Assembly: GCA_035457725.1 (NCBI GenBank)
Contig: DATIBC010000044.1
Coordinates: 62,001 to 126,000, forward strand
Direction: 5' to 3'
Source: DATFES01 sp035457725
GTDB lineage: Bacteria > Pseudomonadota > Alphaproteobacteria > CACIAM-22H2
Length of the DNA stretch: 64,000 bases
The notes below the pieces were generated by a model. The model was not told where the DNA came from. It was given only the letters and a program-made list of their open reading frames with translations, and searched no databases. Below are positions 53,898 to 62,649 of this stretch, piece by piece. Positions within the stretch are counted from its first letter, which is position 1; every line of letters starts with the position of its first letter. Made by a program: the position numbers and the translations under genes.

Positions 53898-55493
53898 TCA
53901 GTTCTTCACGATGTCCTTGTAGTAGTTGTTGTCGAAACTCGGACCGATCGCGATTCCGCTGACGTTGCTCCGGTGGACCCAGTTCTCGATCTCCTGGAAC
54001 ATGATGACGAACGGCGACGACTGCTGATGGACACGCTGCAGCTCTTGATAAGTCGCCTCGCGCTTCTTGGCGTCGCGCTCGACCACCGCCCCGGCGGTCT
54101 TTTTCGTCAATTCAGGTATGTCCCACGAATTGCGCCACGCCAACGTCTTCGATTTCGCGGTGTCCGAATTGTCTTCGTTCATCGCGAAGGTCTCGGCGTT
54201 GGTGTGCGGATCCTGATAATCGGGCCCCCACTGGCCGATATAGATGTCGTGGTTGCGCGCCCGGTACTTGGTCAGCGTCTGCTTGCCGTCGCCCGGGATG
54301 ATCTCCAGCTTGACCCCGGCCTGCGCCCAGCTCGCCTGGATCGCCTGCGCGATGTCGATGATCGGCGAGGTCGAGCGTGTATCCATCGTCACCGTGAAGC
54401 CGTTCGGATACCCCGCCTTGGCCAGCAAGGCTTTGGCCTTCGCCGGGTCGAATTTATACGGCTGGTCTTCGATCGCTCCAAGGAAGCCGATCGGCAGGAA
54501 CGACTGATGCACCTGGTGCGTCGCCGAGACGATGTTCTTCTGGACCGCCTGGTAGTCGACCAGAAGCTTGAGCGCTTCGCGCACCTCGGGCTTGGCGAGG
54601 ATCGGGTTCTTCTGGTTGAGGCCCAGGTACACGATCGCGCCTTTCAGGCCCCGATCCACCTTGATGGCGGAATTTCCAGCGAGGCCGTCGAGCTGATCCT
54701 TGGTCAGGTTGCGGGCGATGTCGACGTCGCCCTTCTCGAGCAGCAAGCGCTGCGTCGCCGGCTCCTTGACATGCCGGACGATCACCCGCTTGCTCTTCGG
54801 CGCACCGGCGAAATGCTGCTCGTTGGCCTCGAGCGTGTAGTTCTCGTTGGCCCGCCAGACACGCAGCTTGTAGGCGCCGGTGCCGGCCGAGTTGGTCTTC
54901 AGCCAGTCGTTTCCGAAGTCGCCGTTCTTCTCGTTGGCCATCACCGTCTTCTTGTCGACGACCGCGCCAACCGTGGCGGTCAGGCAGTAATAGAAGAACG
55001 TCGGCGCGACCGGCTTCTCGGTGCGGATGACGAGCGTCGCGTCATCGGCGGCGCGAATGCGCTCCTTGACGTTGTCCTTGTTGAATCCGAACTGCGTGAG
55101 GATGAAGCCGGGCGACTTGTTGAGGATGACGGCGCGCTGCAGCGACCAAGCGGCGTCTTCGGCGGTCACCGGATTTCCCGAGGTGAACTTGACCCCGCTG
55201 CGGAGCTTGAAGGTGTAGGTCACGCCATCGTCGGCAACCCCCCAGCTTTCGGCAAGCTCGCCGCGGATCTCGGAGACGTTTTTCAGGTTGAAGGTCAGCA
55301 GCTTGTCGTACAGGTTGCCGAGCGCCTCGCTGCCCGAAAACTCGAAGGATTCGGCGGGATCCATCGAAATGATGTCATCGATCTGCTTGGCTATGACGAC
55401 CGTGTCCTTGGGCGTTTGGGCCGTAACCCCGCCGGCCGCGCCGGCGACGGCGAACGCCGCCGCGAGCGCGGCGGCGTAATGGAATTGGCGCAT
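53898..55493 (-). CDS. Peptide-type ABC importer substrate-binding protein
   Basis: Periplasmic binding protein (SBP family 5) of 531 residues with a signal peptide ending GVTAQTPKD. The conserved opening MDPAESFEFSGSEALGNLYDKL and WGVADDGVTYTFKLRSGVKF are those of dipeptide, oligopeptide and nickel-type binders. A GGGAG site is 7 nt before the ATG. It leads the importer operon 55493-50264. Peptides are the default guess; opines, glutathione or other ligands are also known in this family. The 133-nt space to the upstream gene shows no clear terminator. Confidence 0.94.
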   Translation of the reverse strand: MRQFHYAAALAAAFAVAGAAGGVTAQTPKDTVVIAKQIDDIISMDPAESFEFSGSEALGNLYDKLLTFNLKNVSEIRGELAESWGVADDGVTYTFKLRSGVKFTSGNPVTAEDAAWSLQRAVILNKSPGFILTQFGFNKDNVKERIRAADDATLVIRTEKPVAPTFFYYCLTATVGAVVDKKTVMANEKNGDFGNDWLKTNSAGTGAYKLRVWRANENYTLEANEQHFAGAPKSKRVIVRHVKEPATQRLLLEKGDVDIARNLTKDQLDGLAGNSAIKVDRGLKGAIVYLGLNQKNPILAKPEVREALKLLVDYQAVQKNIVSATHQVHQSFLPIGFLGAIEDQPYKFDPAKAKALLAKAGYPNGFTVTMDTRSTSPIIDIAQAIQASWAQAGVKLEIIPGDGKQTLTKYRARNHDIYIGQWGPDYQDPHTNAETFAMNEDNSDTAKSKTLAWRNSWDIPELTKKTAGAVVERDAKKREATYQELQRVHQQSSPFVIMFQEIENWVHRSNVSGIAIGPSFDNNYYKDIVKN

Positions 55494-55626
55494 AAACTCT
55501 CTCCCCGCGATGTAATCCGTAACCCCGCCGAAGCGTCGCCCGGCGGACCCGAAGGTACGGATTTTTCGGCTAAATCATCGACACGCCGGCGCGACGGAGT
55601 CAACAGCCGCAGGCTCGGCCAAGCGG

Positions 55627-56436
55627 TCAACCGGGCGATATGTCGTCGTCGCCGAACAGTCGCCGCATGATTTGCCGCGTCGGACGCGGCTGTTGCTTGC
55701 CTTTGTCCTGGTCCTTGGTGTCGCCGAAAGTCGGCTCGCGCAATTCGACCAGCGGCTGGTTGCCCATGGCCCGGGCGATGACAACGATGATCCGGATGAA
55801 CAGCCCCCACCAGACAAGCGAAAAGAACGCGACCAGCCACACCTGGTAGGACTCATAGAGGCTGGCGACCATTTTTTGCAGCCACTCGATGCCGAAGGCC
55901 TTGGCGATCGTCAGCAGTCCCCAGATGGTCAGGTCGCCCGCGAACAACGCCACCGTCTCGACCATGCCGTCGCGATTGGGAAAATATATCTCCCTCTCGG
56001 CCAGGCTACCGAGGCCGATGCCGAATTCCACGCCGCACTCGTCGCGCGCCAGCCTTTGTGCTTCGCGAAGATTCGTCGTATCGAGCGATAACGCGATCTG
56101 CTCGCGCAACAAGCGGGCGCCGATGCCGCCTGTTGCGCTGCCGCGGCCAATCGAGCAACTCAGCCACTTGTAGGCCTGAACATAATCCTGCAGTCCGGGT
56201 GCCTCGGCGCGAATGCGACCGACATAGAACTGCGCGGTGGAGTCGCCCTCGCTGGCGAGCGGCTCCAGTTCGGCCAAGGCGCGCGCGTGATCGCCCTGCT
56301 GGAATGCGGCGACACCCGACGCCAAATCGGCGCACGCGACTTCCGACGCGGCCAGGCTCGACGCAAGGGCCGCCGCAATCGCGAACAGTTTTACGCGATT
56401 TGTCGGTATTCCGATACGGGTGTGCCAGTTCGGCAT
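55627..56436 (-). CDS. Membrane protein with Sel1/TPR-like repeats, unknown function
   Basis: Protein of 269 residues. A signal peptide (KLFAIAAALASS, cut near ACA-D) leads to a Sel1-like helical repeat region (GDHARALAELEPLASEGDSTAQF, in part LEPLASEGDSTAQF, then YVQAYKWLSCSI), then a C-terminal hydrophobic segment (VWLVAFFSLVWWGLFIRIIVV) and a charged cytoplasmic tail. Sel1 repeats usually bind other proteins, so a periplasmic sensor or scaffold tied to the membrane is possible. It is 21 nt after a small membrane protein gene and a histidine kinase gene, so the three form an operon. Not a family I can name. Confidence 0.75.
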   Translation of the reverse strand: MPNWHTRIGIPTNRVKLFAIAAALASSLAASEVACADLASGVAAFQQGDHARALAELEPLASEGDSTAQFYVGRIRAEAPGLQDYVQAYKWLSCSIGRGSATGGIGARLLREQIALSLDTTNLREAQRLARDECGVEFGIGLGSLAEREIYFPNRDGMVETVALFAGDLTIWGLLTIAKAFGIEWLQKMVASLYESYQVWLVAFFSLVWWGLFIRIIVVIARAMGNQPLVELREPTFGDTKDQDKGKQQPRPTRQIMRRLFGDDDISPG

Positions 56437-56457
56437 TCGCCGCCCCCCGCTTTCGCT

Positions 56458-56925
56458 TCAGACTGGACGGAGAAATACGGCGACGGCGCCGACGAGCGCA
56501 AGAAACGTCATCGCGCCGAACGCCGTGAATACGAAAACGTTCGATGCCGTCCACAGCGGATACCGCTGACGCTCGTAAATCCGCCGCTCGAGCGAACGCC
56601 GTTCGCGGCCGACCATCAGGACGAAGAACAGCCGGCGGCCGGTCAGCGGCAGCCAGCCGCGCAGATTGACCAGCTGCGGGGTCGGCTGAAACGCCCGGCG
56701 CACCGCCGCGAGCTGCTCGGCGGTGAAGCTCATGCCCACCCGCGGATCGACCCGCTGCAGAAATTTCTGCGTAAACTCGTCGTTGGGATCGACCAGCGAC
56801 ATCGAACCGATACCCTTTCCGCTCCGCGCTGCCAGCGCGCTAAAACGCCGCGTCGCGGCGGCCGCTTGAGCATCGCCCATTCCTACCCGCGCAAGCTCTA
56901 CTTTTTCCTTAAGGCCCAAGTGCAT
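56458..56925 (-). CDS. Small membrane protein of unknown function
   Basis: Protein of 155 residues with one or two hydrophobic segments: LPLTGRRLFFVLMVG around residue 95 and ASNVFVFTAFGAMTFLALVGAV near the C-terminus, after a soluble N-terminal part with DEFTQKFLQRVDPRVGMSF. Basic RRSLERRIYERQRYP separates the two. I know no family for it. The ATG at 56925 is 12 nt after the kinase stop; an ATG at 56880 is an alternative. It lies between a histidine kinase and a Sel1-like membrane protein, which points to a role in the same sensing system. Confidence 0.7.
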   Translation of the reverse strand: MHLGLKEKVELARVGMGDAQAAAATRRFSALAARSGKGIGSMSLVDPNDEFTQKFLQRVDPRVGMSFTAEQLAAVRRAFQPTPQLVNLRGWLPLTGRRLFFVLMVGRERRSLERRIYERQRYPLWTASNVFVFTAFGAMTFLALVGAVAVFLRPV

Positions 56926-56937
56926 GTCGCCCGCCGA

Positions 56938-58761
56938 TCAGCCCGTAGATTTATCCCTGCCGGCTGCGCGCTTGAGGCGCTTGCCGAGGCCGCGCAGGCG
57001 TCGCGAACCCGTCCCTCCATTCGGCTTGCTGGTTCGGTCGTGTTCGTTGCTCGCAGCCCTGACCGGCAGCGTCTCGAGAATGGCGCCCGCGGCGGCCACC
57101 AGACCCGGCGCCTTGCTCCCCGAAGCTTGTTTCGCCAGATCGGGAGTGTCGTCGGCGTTGGCGCGAATCCGGAATGCGGGGAATCGGCATGTGACAGTAG
57201 TGCCGACGCCCACGCTGCTGGTCAACGTCAAGGCGCCGCCATGCGCATCCATCAGCGATCTGGACAGCGGCAGGCCAAGACCGGTTCCTTCGAATTTGCG
57301 ATTGAGACCGCTGTCGACCTGGCCGAATGGAGCGAGCGCCGTGGCGATGTCCCGTGGCGCGATGCCGACCCCGGTGTCGACGACCGATATGGCGAGTCCG
57401 CCCTCAGCATCGATCTCCGTCACAACCTCGACCGAGCCGCTCGACGGCGTGAACTTCACCGCGTTCGACAGCAGATTGAGCAGCACCTGTTTCAAGCGCC
57501 GCTCGTCGCACCAAAGGTGGCGACGGTCGGTCTGTTCGTTCGTCGTCACGCTGATCTTCGATTGAATGGCGCGGTGCTTGACAAGCGCAATGCAGGCGTT
57601 GATCGCCTCGCGCACGTCGACGACCTCCTCCTGCAAATCGGTATGGCCCGCCTCGATTTTCGAGATGTCGAGGATGTCGTTGATCAGCTTCAAGAGATGC
57701 GTCGCTGAGGAGTGGATGAACTGAACGTAGCCGGACTGCTTCTCGTTAAGCTCGCCGAAGTACCTCCCCGACAGCATCTCGGAGAAGCCGATGACGGCGT
57801 TGAGCGGCGTGCGTAGCTCGTGGCTCATGTTGGCCAGGAACTCGCTCTTGGCGCGGTTGGCGATCACTTGGTGCTCGAGGGCGAGGCGCTGCGCCTCGAC
57901 CATTTTACGCCGCGCGCTGATGTCGGTGATGTTGCAGATATATAGCGACCGATCGCCCGCGCGCCGCTCGTAAGGCGAGTCCGCACTGGCAAACCGCGCC
58001 ACGCCGACCACGAGATGGAGCGAAAACGAACGGCCGTCGCGCCGCGCGCCGGAGGTCTCGATCGGCCCGATTTGCCCGCCCTCGGCTTTGGCCATGGTGA
58101 GGTAGTGCGATATCTCGCGTCCAATCCGCCCCTGCACCAGCGACGGGCTCAGAATGTCGATCGATTTGCCGATCACCTCGTCCTCGCGCAGTTCGAACAT
58201 CTCGAGGCCGGTGCGGTTGGCGTAAATGATCCGGCCCTCGTAATCAGCGACGAACACGCCTTCGTGCGTGTTTTCGATGACGCTCTGGATCAGCACGTTC
58301 TTGTGGCGGATCGTCATGTCTTTGACGAACGTCACGCGGCCGTGGTTGTTGATCTGCCGCAGGAAGACGACCGCCAGGACGATGCCGGGAATCCCAAGCG
58401 CAACCATGAAATCGACCGAAATACCCGGGGTACGGTGAAGGATGAGCGTCCAGATCAACACCGCCGCCGACCAGAGCCCGAATCCCGCGAGGCAGCGCCG
58501 CCACGTCCATGTCTCCAGCCGCGGGCCGACCGCCACCGCGGCGGCGGAAATCAACATCATCACCACGAAGTGCCAGGTCGTCGACGCCGCGAACCAGTCG
58601 CGCCGCACGGCGGCCAAGCCGACGGCATCGGCGATGACGGCGATCAAGTCCGATTGAAGAACAAGGAAGCCCAGGCTCGCCGCCGCCGCCGTAATCACGT
58701 ATGGCGCGAAGCGCTCCACCTGTCTGCGTGCCTCAGCGCCGTTGGTCGCCGTGGTCGCCAT
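56938..58761 (-). CDS. PAS-domain sensor histidine kinase, orphan
   Basis: Membrane kinase of 607 residues. Four or five hydrophobic helices (about 15-135) precede a PAS domain (about 160-275: GVFVADYEGRIIYANRTGLEMF, in part DYEGRIIYANRTG), the HisKA dimerisation helix with phosphoacceptor His314 in NMSHELRTPLNAVIGFSEML, and the HATPase domain (NLLSNAVKFTP, VVDTGVGIAPRDI, GTGLGLPLSRSLMDAHGG). A 90-residue low-complexity basic tail follows. There is no receiver domain and no response-regulator gene nearby. It heads an operon with two unknown membrane proteins. The PAS domain suggests internal sensing; the signal is unknown. Confidence 0.93.
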   Translation of the reverse strand: MATTATNGAEARRQVERFAPYVITAAAASLGFLVLQSDLIAVIADAVGLAAVRRDWFAASTTWHFVVMMLISAAAVAVGPRLETWTWRRCLAGFGLWSAAVLIWTLILHRTPGISVDFMVALGIPGIVLAVVFLRQINNHGRVTFVKDMTIRHKNVLIQSVIENTHEGVFVADYEGRIIYANRTGLEMFELREDEVIGKSIDILSPSLVQGRIGREISHYLTMAKAEGGQIGPIETSGARRDGRSFSLHLVVGVARFASADSPYERRAGDRSLYICNITDISARRKMVEAQRLALEHQVIANRAKSEFLANMSHELRTPLNAVIGFSEMLSGRYFGELNEKQSGYVQFIHSSATHLLKLINDILDISKIEAGHTDLQEEVVDVREAINACIALVKHRAIQSKISVTTNEQTDRRHLWCDERRLKQVLLNLLSNAVKFTPSSGSVEVVTEIDAEGGLAISVVDTGVGIAPRDIATALAPFGQVDSGLNRKFEGTGLGLPLSRSLMDAHGGALTLTSSVGVGTTVTCRFPAFRIRANADDTPDLAKQASGSKAPGLVAAAGAILETLPVRAASNEHDRTSKPNGGTGSRRLRGLGKRLKRAAGRDKSTG

Positions 58762-59140
58762 GTCCCCCTCGCCCCTCTTCGGCCGGGACCCGATCTCGCC
58801 CGCAATCTAACTTCGCGGCCGCGGGGATGAACTGGTTCCCGGTCGTAGCGTCGCTCGCACCGCCGGTGCCACGGCTGGCGTGCGCGATAGGGAAACATCT
58901 AGTCGATGAAGCTTAAAGCTTTCGTTAAACAGCGAAAACAATGGTCAAATTAACCTCAAATAGTTATGGTAAATTCAGAGACTTTTAGACAAATGAAATC
59001 TATTTATTATTGTTAGCCATGTAACCGTCGGGCCGGCAATCGACTCCGCCCCCGCTTTGGTGCATGATTCGCCGCGTTCGGGCGTTTCCCTATACTCGCT
59101 TGGGCTCCTTCGTGGGGCTGCGGAAGAAGGGGTGCCGACA
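58762..59140. other. 379-nt divergent intergenic region with an AT-rich core
   Basis: Space between the kinase (-) and the CBS gene (+). About 58905-59025 is strikingly AT-rich for this window and contains TTAA and AAGCTT repeats (AAGCTT twice at 58909-58922); nothing codes there. It should hold promoters for both sides. A TTAA-N8-TTAA pair resembles a CtrA box but has the wrong spacing. No RNA gene is recognisable. Confidence 0.6.
59068..59096 (+). promoter_or_regulatory. Candidate promoter for the CBS gene
   Basis: A good -10 box TATACT (59091-59096) lies 17 nt after a weak -35 TTCGCC (59068-59073), about 45 nt before the ATG at 59141. A purine-rich AGAAGGGG stretch precedes that ATG by about 8 nt. 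Confidence 0.4.
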
Positions 59141-59575
59141 ATGAACGTCGAGACGATCCTCGCTCAAAAGGGTCGCGACGTCGCGACCCTGTCGCCAGAA
59201 AACACGCTTTACGATCTCGTCGAACAGCTCAGTACGCGCCGGATCGGCGCGATGGTGGTCACCGACTCGGCGTCCGGGACGATCAAGGGCATCATCTCGG
59301 AGCGCGACGTCGTCCATGCCGTGGCGCGCCACGGCCCCGACGCGCTCGAAATGCGCGTCGGCGACGTGATGACCCGCGAGGTTCTCACCTGCCAGCCCAG
59401 TGACCAAATCACCGACATCATGGGACTGATGACCGGGCGGCGCTTCCGCCATGTCCCCGTCGTCGAGAATGGCCGACTTATCGGCATCGTTTCGATCGGC
59501 GACGTGGTCAAATACCGGCTGGGCGAACTGGATCAGGAAGTCGGAATGTGGCGCGAGCTATTCGCGCCACGATAG
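59141..59575 (+). CDS. Protein of two CBS domains
   Basis: Cytosolic protein of 144 residues made of a CBS pair. Each domain has the family pattern of a hydrophobic strand, Val/Ile-rich core and GIxS: AMVVTDSASGTIKGIISERD in the first and HVPVVENGRLIGIVSIGDVV in the second. CBS pairs usually bind adenine nucleotides and control other proteins. The ATG at 59141 gives the usual N-terminus MNVETIL; a longer reading has no family sequence. It stands alone and ends 16 nt from a convergent ABC gene. Partner unknown. Confidence 0.9.
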   Translation: MNVETILAQKGRDVATLSPENTLYDLVEQLSTRRIGAMVVTDSASGTIKGIISERDVVHAVARHGPDALEMRVGDVMTREVLTCQPSDQITDIMGLMTGRRFRHVPVVENGRLIGIVSIGDVVKYRLGELDQEVGMWRELFAPR

Positions 59576-59591
59576 GCGTTGGCCGCGCCGA

Positions 59592-60731
59592 TCAGTCGAG
59601 CGTCTGGCGGTAGCGCCGCAACGCAATCAATACGGCGGCGGCGAGAAACGCCGCCAGCGGCCAGGCGTTAATCAGTACTTCGGGCGCCCCGTTGCCCTTC
59701 AGCATTATTCCGCGGATGACACGCAGGAAATGCGTCAACGGCAGGATTTCGCCCAGCGCTTGCGCCCACCCGGGCATGCCGCGAAACGGAAACATGAACC
59801 CCGAGAGCAAGATCGACGGCAAGAAGAAGAACATCGACATCTGCATCGCCTGAAGCTGGTTTTGCGCCACGGTCGAGAAGGTGAACCCGACGCAGAGGTT
59901 GGCGGCTATGAAGAGGATCACCGCCGCCGACAGCAACGCGAGGCTTCCCTCGTTCGGCACACCGAAGACGAAGCGCGCCGCCAGCAATATGATGATCACT
60001 TGCACATAGCCGACGACGATGTACGGCAGGATCTTGCCGAGCATGACCTCGACCGGTCGTACCGGCATCGCCAGCAGCGCCTCCATCGTGCCGCGCTCGC
60101 GCTCGCGGGTGACCGCGAGCGCCGTCATGACCACCATCGTCATCGTCAACACGACCCCCATCAGGCCCGGCACGATGTTGTACCGGGTAATCCCCTCCGG
60201 GTTGTAGAGGCGGTGGATGCGCATCTCGAACGGCGCCGCTGCAGGCGCCAGTTCGCCAAGGGGTCCGCTTAGATCGTGCGTCAGCGCTTCATTTTCGAGG
60301 CGCGACAAGACGGCCAACGCGTTGCCGGATGCGACCGGGTCGGTCGCATCGACCTCGACGAGCAACGCCGGCCGCTCACCGCGCAGGATATCGCGCGAGA
60401 AGCCGGCGGGAACGTTGACGACGAACTGCACCTGGCCGGTTTCGATCAGTCGCCGACCTTCGGCTTCGCTGGCCGCGCGCCGGACGATCGTGAAGTAGTC
60501 CGAGTTTTCCATCGCCCGCACGATGCTTCGCGCGAACAGGCCATTGTCGGCGGCAATGACCGCGGTCGGGAGGTGCTTTGGATCGGCGTTGATGGCGAAG
60601 CCGAACAGTGTGAGCTGCAAGATCGGCACGCCGATCATCATCGCAAACGTTACCCGGTCGCGGCGCATTTGGATGAACTCCTTCAGGAGCACCGCAATCA
60701 ATCGGGCAAGGGAGAAACGCGGCGAGTTCAT
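59592..60731 (-). CDS. ABC-2 type efflux permease
   Basis: Inner-membrane protein of 379 residues with one N-terminal helix, a large periplasmic loop, and five C-terminal helices, the ABC-2 (YbhR/YbhS-like) layout. RERERGTMEALLAMPVRPVEVMLGK is the coupling region and AMQMSMFFFLPSILLSGFMFPF and PLTHFLRVIRGIMLKG follow. The ATG at 60731 overlaps the ATPase stop by 4 nt. Only one permease is coded, where E. coli ybhGFSR has two, so it probably works as a homodimer. It is the last gene of the efflux operon. Confidence 0.93.
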   Translation of the reverse strand: MNSPRFSLARLIAVLLKEFIQMRRDRVTFAMMIGVPILQLTLFGFAINADPKHLPTAVIAADNGLFARSIVRAMENSDYFTIVRRAASEAEGRRLIETGQVQFVVNVPAGFSRDILRGERPALLVEVDATDPVASGNALAVLSRLENEALTHDLSGPLGELAPAAAPFEMRIHRLYNPEGITRYNIVPGLMGVVLTMTMVVMTALAVTRERERGTMEALLAMPVRPVEVMLGKILPYIVVGYVQVIIILLAARFVFGVPNEGSLALLSAAVILFIAANLCVGFTFSTVAQNQLQAMQMSMFFFLPSILLSGFMFPFRGMPGWAQALGEILPLTHFLRVIRGIMLKGNGAPEVLINAWPLAAFLAAAVLIALRRYRQTLD

Positions 60732-61666
60732 CGAAAGTTGTCCCGCGCCCGCCGCATCGTGTGGATGAACACGTCCTCGAGCCCGGGCTCGATCCGCCGC
60801 CATTCGAGCCCCGGCGCATCACGATGGCGCGCCAGGCTCGCCGCCATCCGCTCGGCGTCCGTGCCGCTGACGTGTAATTGCGCGCCAAACGGCGCGACGA
60901 TCTCGATTCCCGGCTGGCCGGCGAGTTCGGTCGCGAGCCGAGTGACGTTGGGACCCGATGCCGCCCACGTCGTCAATCCCGCGGCGCGGCGCACCTGCTC
61001 GACCGGTCCGTGGAGCAGCAGTTTGCCGAAGGCGATGTAGGCGATTTCATGGCAGCGCTCGGCTTCGTCCATGTAGTGCGTGCTGACGAGCACGGTCAGC
61101 CCCTGGGCGGCTAAAAGATGAAGCTCGTCCCAGAACTCGCGCCGCGCCTTCGGGTCGACGCCGGCGGTCGGCTCGTCGAGCAACAGCAGCTCCGGCTCAT
61201 GCAGCAGGCATGCACTCAAGGCCAAGCGCTGTTTCCAACCGCCAGACAGCGTGCCTGCGAGCTGCGATTGCCGCTCGAGCAGGCCCAAGCGTTCCAGCGC
61301 CCGATCAACGCGTCTCGGACGGTCGTCGAGCGCGTAGATCCGCGCCACGAACTCGAGATTCTCGCGAACGCTCAGATCCTCGTAGAGGCTGAAGCGTTGG
61401 GTCATGTAGCCGACCCGTCGCTTGATCGCGCCGGCCTCGCGGCGCAAATCGAAGCCGAGACAGGTTCCTTCGCCGGCATCGGGCGTCAATAGTCCGCACA
61501 GCAAGCGAATGGTCGTCGTCTTGCCGCTGCCGTTCGGCCCGAGAAAGCCGAAGATGTGGCCGCGGCGCACACGGATCGAGAAATCATCGACGACACTGCG
61601 CCCGGCGAAACTCTTGCCGAGACCGCGGACGTCGATGGCGAATTCCGGCCCGCCGCGCGGCTCCAT
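60728..61666 (-). CDS. ABC-2 type efflux ATPase
   Basis: ATP-binding subunit of 312 residues: Walker A GPNGSGKTTTIRLL, Q-loop GYMTQRFSLYEDLSV, signature LSGGWKQRLALSACL and Walker B LLLLDEPTAGVDPKA, with HYMDEAERCHEIAYI after it. Only one nucleotide-binding domain is present, in contrast to the fused two-domain YbhF of E. coli. The ATG lies 2 nt after the HlyD stop and the TGA overlaps the permease start. Likely exports a hydrophobic compound with its HlyD partner. Confidence 0.95.
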   Translation of the reverse strand: MEPRGGPEFAIDVRGLGKSFAGRSVVDDFSIRVRRGHIFGFLGPNGSGKTTTIRLLCGLLTPDAGEGTCLGFDLRREAGAIKRRVGYMTQRFSLYEDLSVRENLEFVARIYALDDRPRRVDRALERLGLLERQSQLAGTLSGGWKQRLALSACLLHEPELLLLDEPTAGVDPKARREFWDELHLLAAQGLTVLVSTHYMDEAERCHEIAYIAFGKLLLHGPVEQVRRAAGLTTWAASGPNVTRLATELAGQPGIEIVAPFGAQLHVSGTDAERMAASLARHRDAPGLEWRRIEPGLEDVFIHTMRRARDNFR

Positions 61667-61668
61667 GG

Positions 61669-62637
61669 TCAGCGCGCCCCTAACTTGACGTCGACCGGCT
61701 GGCCGGGATTGAGCGGCCCCGGGCCGTCGATCGGCGTCGCTTCGACCATGAAGACGAGCTTTTGCCTGGTTTCCTGGCTGAATATCACCGGCGGCGTGAA
61801 CTCGGCGCGCGAGGCGATGAAGGTGACGCGCGCCGTGATCGTCTCGCCGCAACCGTCGCAGGCGATATGCGCCTCCTGGTCGAGCCGTATGGTTCCGAAT
61901 TGGCGCTCCGGAACGAAGAATCGCGCCTTGACGTTCGCCGGCGGCAGGAGCTCGACGATCGTCGCCCCAGCGCGCACGAATTCTCCGACCCGATACGGCG
62001 TCTCGGTCACCCGGGCGGTCGCCGGAGCATTGGCGCGACGCTGCGAAAGCTGCCACTCCGTCTCGCTCAACGCGGCGCGCGCTGTGTCCACGGCGGCCTC
62101 GGCGGCGCGAATTTCGTCGTCGCGCGCGGCGAGCTTTGCGGTTGCAAGGAGTGCCGCGAGCTCGGCGACGCGCGCCCGGTCCCGCTCGTAGGCGGCGCGT
62201 GCCTCGTCGAGCCGCTCAGCGGCGATGACCTTGCTGGCGAATAGGTGCTCCTGCCGTTTGAGAGTCGAGGCCGATAGGCGCAGTGTCGCCTCGGCCTGCA
62301 TTCCTTGCGCCTCGATCGCCTGGAGCTCCAGCGGCCGCTGTCCCTTCTGGAGATTGGCGAGATGCGCCAGAGCCTGCGCGAGTTGGGCGCGCCGTTGGGC
62401 GACGTCGGCCATCTCCTTGGCGTCGTCGAGTACGTATAGCGGCGCGCCGGCAACGATCGCATCGCCCTTATTGACCGAGAGGCTGATCAGCGTTCCCGAT
62501 ACCGGCGCGGCGATCCGCAGATAATCGCCCTCGATGTAGCCCTGGTATCGACCAACCGCGTCATCGCGGGTGCCGGCGATGCCAACGGCGACGAGCATCG
62601 CCATGATCCATTGCCAAACCTGGGTGAAAATTTCCAT
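61669..62637 (-). CDS. HlyD/RND-type periplasmic adaptor protein
   Basis: Membrane-fusion protein of 322 residues. One N-terminal membrane anchor, a lipoyl-like half (GYIEGDYLRIAAPVSGTLIS with SVNKGDAIVAGAPLYVL), a long alpha-hairpin coiled coil with Ala/Arg/Glu heptads, the second lipoyl half TARVTETPYRVGEFVRAG and a beta barrel. It would link the ABC-2 exporter to an outer-membrane channel such as TolC, not coded here. It resembles YbhG of E. coli by neighbours (TetR, ATPase, permease). Starts 12 nt after the TetR gene. Confidence 0.93.
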   Translation of the reverse strand: MEIFTQVWQWIMAMLVAVGIAGTRDDAVGRYQGYIEGDYLRIAAPVSGTLISLSVNKGDAIVAGAPLYVLDDAKEMADVAQRRAQLAQALAHLANLQKGQRPLELQAIEAQGMQAEATLRLSASTLKRQEHLFASKVIAAERLDEARAAYERDRARVAELAALLATAKLAARDDEIRAAEAAVDTARAALSETEWQLSQRRANAPATARVTETPYRVGEFVRAGATIVELLPPANVKARFFVPERQFGTIRLDQEAHIACDGCGETITARVTFIASRAEFTPPVIFSQETRQKLVFMVEATPIDGPGPLNPGQPVDVKLGAR

Positions 62638-62649
62638 GGCGTATCTCCG

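Noticed and set aside
53757..55670. A 637-codon open frame on the plus strand opposite the peptide-binding protein gene
   Set aside because: Antisense shadow of a conserved gene with signal peptide and family motifs on the minus strand.
58913..58928. TTAA-N8-TTAA resembling a CtrA binding site
   Set aside because: CtrA sites use a 7-nt spacer; the AT-rich context makes TTAA frequent.
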